This document shows positions 61,199-64,000 of a DNA stretch of 64,000 nucleotides, piece after piece. The position numbers and the translations under genes are program-made. The notes beneath the pieces were generated by a model. The model made no database searches. It worked only from the letters and a program-made list of their open reading frames with translations, and was not told where the DNA came from. The number at the start of each line of letters is the position of its first letter. Within the stretch, counting starts at the first letter, position 1. The DNA is from Nostoc sp. NIES-4103. GTDB lineage: Bacteria > Cyanobacteriota > Cyanobacteriia > Cyanobacteriales > Nostocaceae. The stretch is from contig NZ_AP018288.1 of NCBI RefSeq assembly GCF_002368335.1, forward strand, positions 8,067,281 to 8,131,280, read 5' to 3'.

Positions 61199-61664
61199 TT
61201 TTCTCCTGCCGCCTACACAGGCCGCTTTCTCTTAATGAAAACAATTTCAAGGTTACACTTCAGCAATATTATTTATTTGCTGTGTATCCTTACTTTCATA
61301 GAGTTTAATTGAGGGGGTCAGAAATTTGCAATAAACTTGGGAATTGGGCATGGGGCATTGGGCATTGGGAATTGGGAATTGGGAATTGGGAATTGGGAAT
61401 GGTTATTAGTTATTTCTCCCTCACTCCCTCACTCCCTCATCTCCCTCATCCCCCTCATCCCCCTCATCCCCCTCATCTCCCCATCCCCAGTCCCCAGTCC
61501 CCATTGCCCCTAATCCCCACTCCCTTACGGTCGTGGGGGCCCCGAGTTCCCCAGTACCCAGTCCCCAGTCCCCAGTCCCTTGATTACAAATTTGGCAAAT
61601 CTACTGTTTGAAGTACAGTGGTGCAACGGGCATTATAGTCTGAGAAATTCTAAATTTTGCACGA
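61199..61664. other. Intergenic region with heptamer arrays
   Basis: 61345-61400 is (GGGAATT)n; 61430-61480 is CCCTCAT-type units; 61484-61580 is CCCCAGT-type units with one CGTGGGGGCCCCGAG palindrome. These probably result from slippage. They form the divergent spacer between the TAXI gene and the signalling gene. Confidence 0.65.
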
Positions 61665-64000
61665 ATGTTCATACCTTCCACTGCTTTGACAGAAGCTGAG
61701 TTGGAATCAGCAATTGTTCGTAACCCACTGATAGTGTCACCTGATATATCAGTGACGGCAGCAATCGCCCAGATGAGTGGCATTCGTGCTATGTGTTCAT
61801 CTTCAAGAGAGGCAGATACCGAAATTGCAGCTCTGCACCTAGAAGCGCGTTCAAGTTGTGTATTGATAGTAGAGAACAATCAATTATTAGGTATTTTCAC
61901 TGAAAGAGATGTGGTTCGCCTCAGTTTTCAAAAGCGATCGCTAGACAATCTAGCAATCAGTGAGGTAATGGCACATCCAGTTATTACCTTACAGCAATGT
62001 GCATTTACCAATCTCTTTCTGGTGGTGAATCTGCTCCATCAATATCAAATTCGCCATTTGCCTCTGCTCAATGAGCAAAACGAAATTGTTGGGCTACTGA
62101 CTCATGAGAGTTTGCGACAAGTATCACGTCCAATAGATTTGCTGCATCTACGCCTTGTAGCTGACGTAATGACCTCTCAAGTAATTTGTGCTGCTCCCAG
62201 TGTTTCTATGCTGACGATTACTCAACTAATGGCGGAACATCGGGTGAGTTCAGTAGTGCTGGTGGAAGAACCTGTACAACAGACACAAGGAAAACTTTTA
62301 CAAATCCCAATTGGCATTGTCACAGAGCGAGATATCGTACAATTTCAAGCATTGCAACTGGATTTTGAGCATCAAAAAGCACAGGCTGTCATGAGTACAC
62401 CAGTTTTCTCAGTCAGTCCTAATGACTCTCTGTGGATGGTTCAACAGGTGATGCGGCAATACTTGGTGAAGCGAGTAGTGGTAGTTGGTAGGCAAGGAGA
62501 GTTGTTGGGGATTGTGACTCAAACTAGTATTCTCAAAGTACTCAATCCTCTGGAGTTAACTTATTTAATTGAAGCATTAGAACATCGAGTGTGTCGATTA
62601 GAAGCAGAGAAACTAGAACTGTTGCAAAATCGTAATGCCGAATTAGAAAAGCAAGTTCAAGAGCGGACAGCTACCCTCAAAGCAAAAGCAGAACGGGAGC
62701 GATTAATTACAAATATTGCTACGCAAATCCGTTCTTCGCTGAACCTACAGAATATTCTCGAAACTACAGTTGCGGAAGTGCGATCGCTTTTAAACTGCGA
62801 TCGCGCTGCCATTTGGCAATTTCAAGTTGACTGGAGCTTGGTTGTGGTTGCTGAATCCGTGAATCATGGTTATGTTTCTTACCTAGGTAAATTAATTGAC
62901 GATACTTGTTTTGGGTCTAATTGGGCAGCGACTTATCGTCCTGAACGGACTCGCGTTGTCTGTGATATCTACACCACACAGATGAGCGATTGCCACCGCC
63001 AGCTTTTAGAAACATTGCAAACTCGTGCCAAAATTTTGGTGCCAATTATCGAAGGTAACAATTTGTGGGGATTGTTGAACGTTGTTGAAAGCCATGCACC
63101 TCGACAGTGGCAACCTGAAGAAATCACTTTATTACAACAGCTTTCGACTCAACTGGCGATCGCTATCCAACAAGCTACTGCATATGAAAAACTGCAAACA
63201 GAACTAGCAGAACGACAACGAACAGAAGCACATCTACGGCAAAGCGAACAACGATATGCTTCTTTAGCCGCCGCCGCCCCAGTGGGTATTTTCCGCACCG
63301 ATGCTCAAGGAAACTGTGTTTATGTCAATGAACGTTGGTGCAAGATTACTGGACTGACTCCCGAAGAAGCCGCCGCCGCTGGATGGGTTAAAGGACTTCA
63401 CCCCGATGACCGAGAAAAAGTTTTAACTGAGTGGTATTCTGCTGCTTTAGAAAATCGTCCTTTCCAGCTAGAATATCGATTTCAACAACCTAACGGCACC
63501 GTGAGTTGGGTATTTGGACAAGCTGTTGCAGAGTATGATTTCGCAGGAAAAATTACAGGACATGTTAGTACTATCACTGATATTAGCGATCGCAAACATG
63601 CAGAACAACAGCTCATTTACAACGCGCTGCATGATGCTCTGACAGACTTACCCAACCGTAACATGTTAATGGAACGGCTAGAATTAGCCATTAACCGAGC
63701 CAAGCGAATAGAAAATTATCATTTTGCAGTTTTGTTTCTCGATATGGATCGGTTCAAAATCATTAATGACAGCTTGGGACATTTAGCAGGAGATCAATTA
63801 CTAACTATCATTGCCCAAAAGCTAAAATCTAAAATTCGTGCTGTCGATTTAGCGGCTCGCTTGGGTGGCGATGAATTTGTAATTTTGCTGGAAAATCTAG
63901 CAGTAATTGAAGAAGCAATTGTAGTTGCTGAACGGATTTTAACAGAATTTCAAGCTCCATTAATGCTCAATGGATATGAAGTTTTTATTACTACGAGTAT
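61665..64000 (+). CDS. CBS-GAF-PAS-GGDEF signalling protein (diguanylate cyclase), 3' end outside window
   Basis: An open frame runs from ATG 61665 to the window edge, 778 residues. An in-frame TGA 24 bases upstream leaves this the only good start. Four CBS-type segments in two pairs fill about residues 10-310 (AIVRNPLIVSPDISVTAAIA, LLGIFTERDVVRL, VADVMTSQVICAAPSVSM, IPIGIVTERDIVQF, LLGIVTQTSILKVL). A coiled coil (310-350) is followed by a GAF domain (350-510, SLNLQNILETTVAEVRSLLN, LWGLLNVVESH), a PAS/PAC domain (530-645) and a GGDEF domain (from about 650: NALHDALTDLPNRNMLMERL, DMDRFKIINDSLGHLAGDQL, LGGDEFVILLE). The intact GGDEF motif predicts c-di-GMP synthesis. An EAL domain may follow beyond the edge. 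Adenine nucleotides could be sensed by the CBS pairs. Confidence 0.9.
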   Translation, partial: MFIPSTALTEAELESAIVRNPLIVSPDISVTAAIAQMSGIRAMCSSSREADTEIAALHLEARSSCVLIVENNQLLGIFTERDVVRLSFQKRSLDNLAISEVMAHPVITLQQCAFTNLFLVVNLLHQYQIRHLPLLNEQNEIVGLLTHESLRQVSRPIDLLHLRLVADVMTSQVICAAPSVSMLTITQLMAEHRVSSVVLVEEPVQQTQGKLLQIPIGIVTERDIVQFQALQLDFEHQKAQAVMSTPVFSVSPNDSLWMVQQVMRQYLVKRVVVVGRQGELLGIVTQTSILKVLNPLELTYLIEALEHRVCRLEAEKLELLQNRNAELEKQVQERTATLKAKAERERLITNIATQIRSSLNLQNILETTVAEVRSLLNCDRAAIWQFQVDWSLVVVAESVNHGYVSYLGKLIDDTCFGSNWAATYRPERTRVVCDIYTTQMSDCHRQLLETLQTRAKILVPIIEGNNLWGLLNVVESHAPRQWQPEEITLLQQLSTQLAIAIQQATAYEKLQTELAERQRTEAHLRQSEQRYASLAAAAPVGIFRTDAQGNCVYVNERWCKITGLTPEEAAAAGWVKGLHPDDREKVLTEWYSAALENRPFQLEYRFQQPNGTVSWVFGQAVAEYDFAGKITGHVSTITDISDRKHAEQQLIYNALHDALTDLPNRNMLMERLELAINRAKRIENYHFAVLFLDMDRFKIINDSLGHLAGDQLLTIIAQKLKSKIRAVDLAARLGGDEFVILLENLAVIEEAIVVAERILTEFQAPLMLNGYEVFITTS

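Noticed and set aside
1..64000. tRNA, rRNA, CRISPR arrays or a replication origin
   Set aside because: No cloverleaf with a GGTTCGA arm, rRNA signature, spaced direct repeats or clustered DnaA boxes was found on reading; short RNAs could still be missed.

Overview
The window reads as chromosomal DNA of a filamentous, heterocyst-type cyanobacterium (Nostocales, Nostoc-like). The reasons are the many GCGATCGC (HIP1) octamers, heptameric short tandem repeats such as (GTAATTC)n, (TGACTAA)n and (TGGGTAA)n, the RRM protein-rpsU pair typical of cyanobacteria, and many WD40/STAND, pentapeptide-repeat and Uma2 proteins. Organism assignment is inference; no rRNA or tRNA gene is visible.

Bases 1-33 kb are a fragmented accessory region. 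It holds decayed or intact transposons: ISAs1-type relics at 1-523, 17.1-17.5 kb, 32.5-32.9 kb and 56.0 kb; a deleted DDE element at 4.15-5.19 kb; tnpB at 5.5-6.7 kb; an IS4-type element at 17.58-18.99 kb; and a broken tnpB at 22.9-23.6 kb. A family of roughly 150-bp dispersed repeats sits exactly at gene break points. Cargo genes include a glutathione S-transferase, an unusual tandem Arr (rifamycin ADP-ribosyltransferase) protein, a TetR regulator behind a 54-bp perfect palindrome, and a CPBP protease. Two GC-rich, foreign-looking secreted peptidases follow (a prolyl oligopeptidase and a TAP-like alpha/beta hydrolase). The rest is an NmrA-like reductase, ArsR plus a truncated SRPBCC gene, small secreted proteins, an integrase fragment, and the conserved RRM protein-rpsU operon.

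Bases 30-42 kb and 52-61 kb look like a more stable stress and carbohydrate region: two GH13 enzymes (one is GlgX, apparently lacking its extreme N-terminus), a pentapeptide-repeat protein, a dienelactone-hydrolase-like protein with a decayed phosphoribosyltransferase, Hsp20, CapA, UPF0182, RtcB with archease, Uma2, FtsH, an intact phosphoribosyltransferase, a TAXI-type binding protein, and a CBS-GAF-PAS-GGDEF signalling protein that runs off the right edge.

Between UPF0182 and rtcB (42.3-50.5 kb, all on the minus strand) lies the most interesting locus. It encodes a small membrane protein, a metallophosphoesterase-SIR2-like fusion, a 1303-residue protein with two tandem STAND NTPase cores and fourteen WD40 repeats, and a fusion of a YbaK-type tRNA-editing domain with a cyclodipeptide-synthase domain. 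This looks like a sensor-switch-effector conflict or programmed-death cassette in which aminoacyl-tRNA chemistry may be the output. That functional model is inference.
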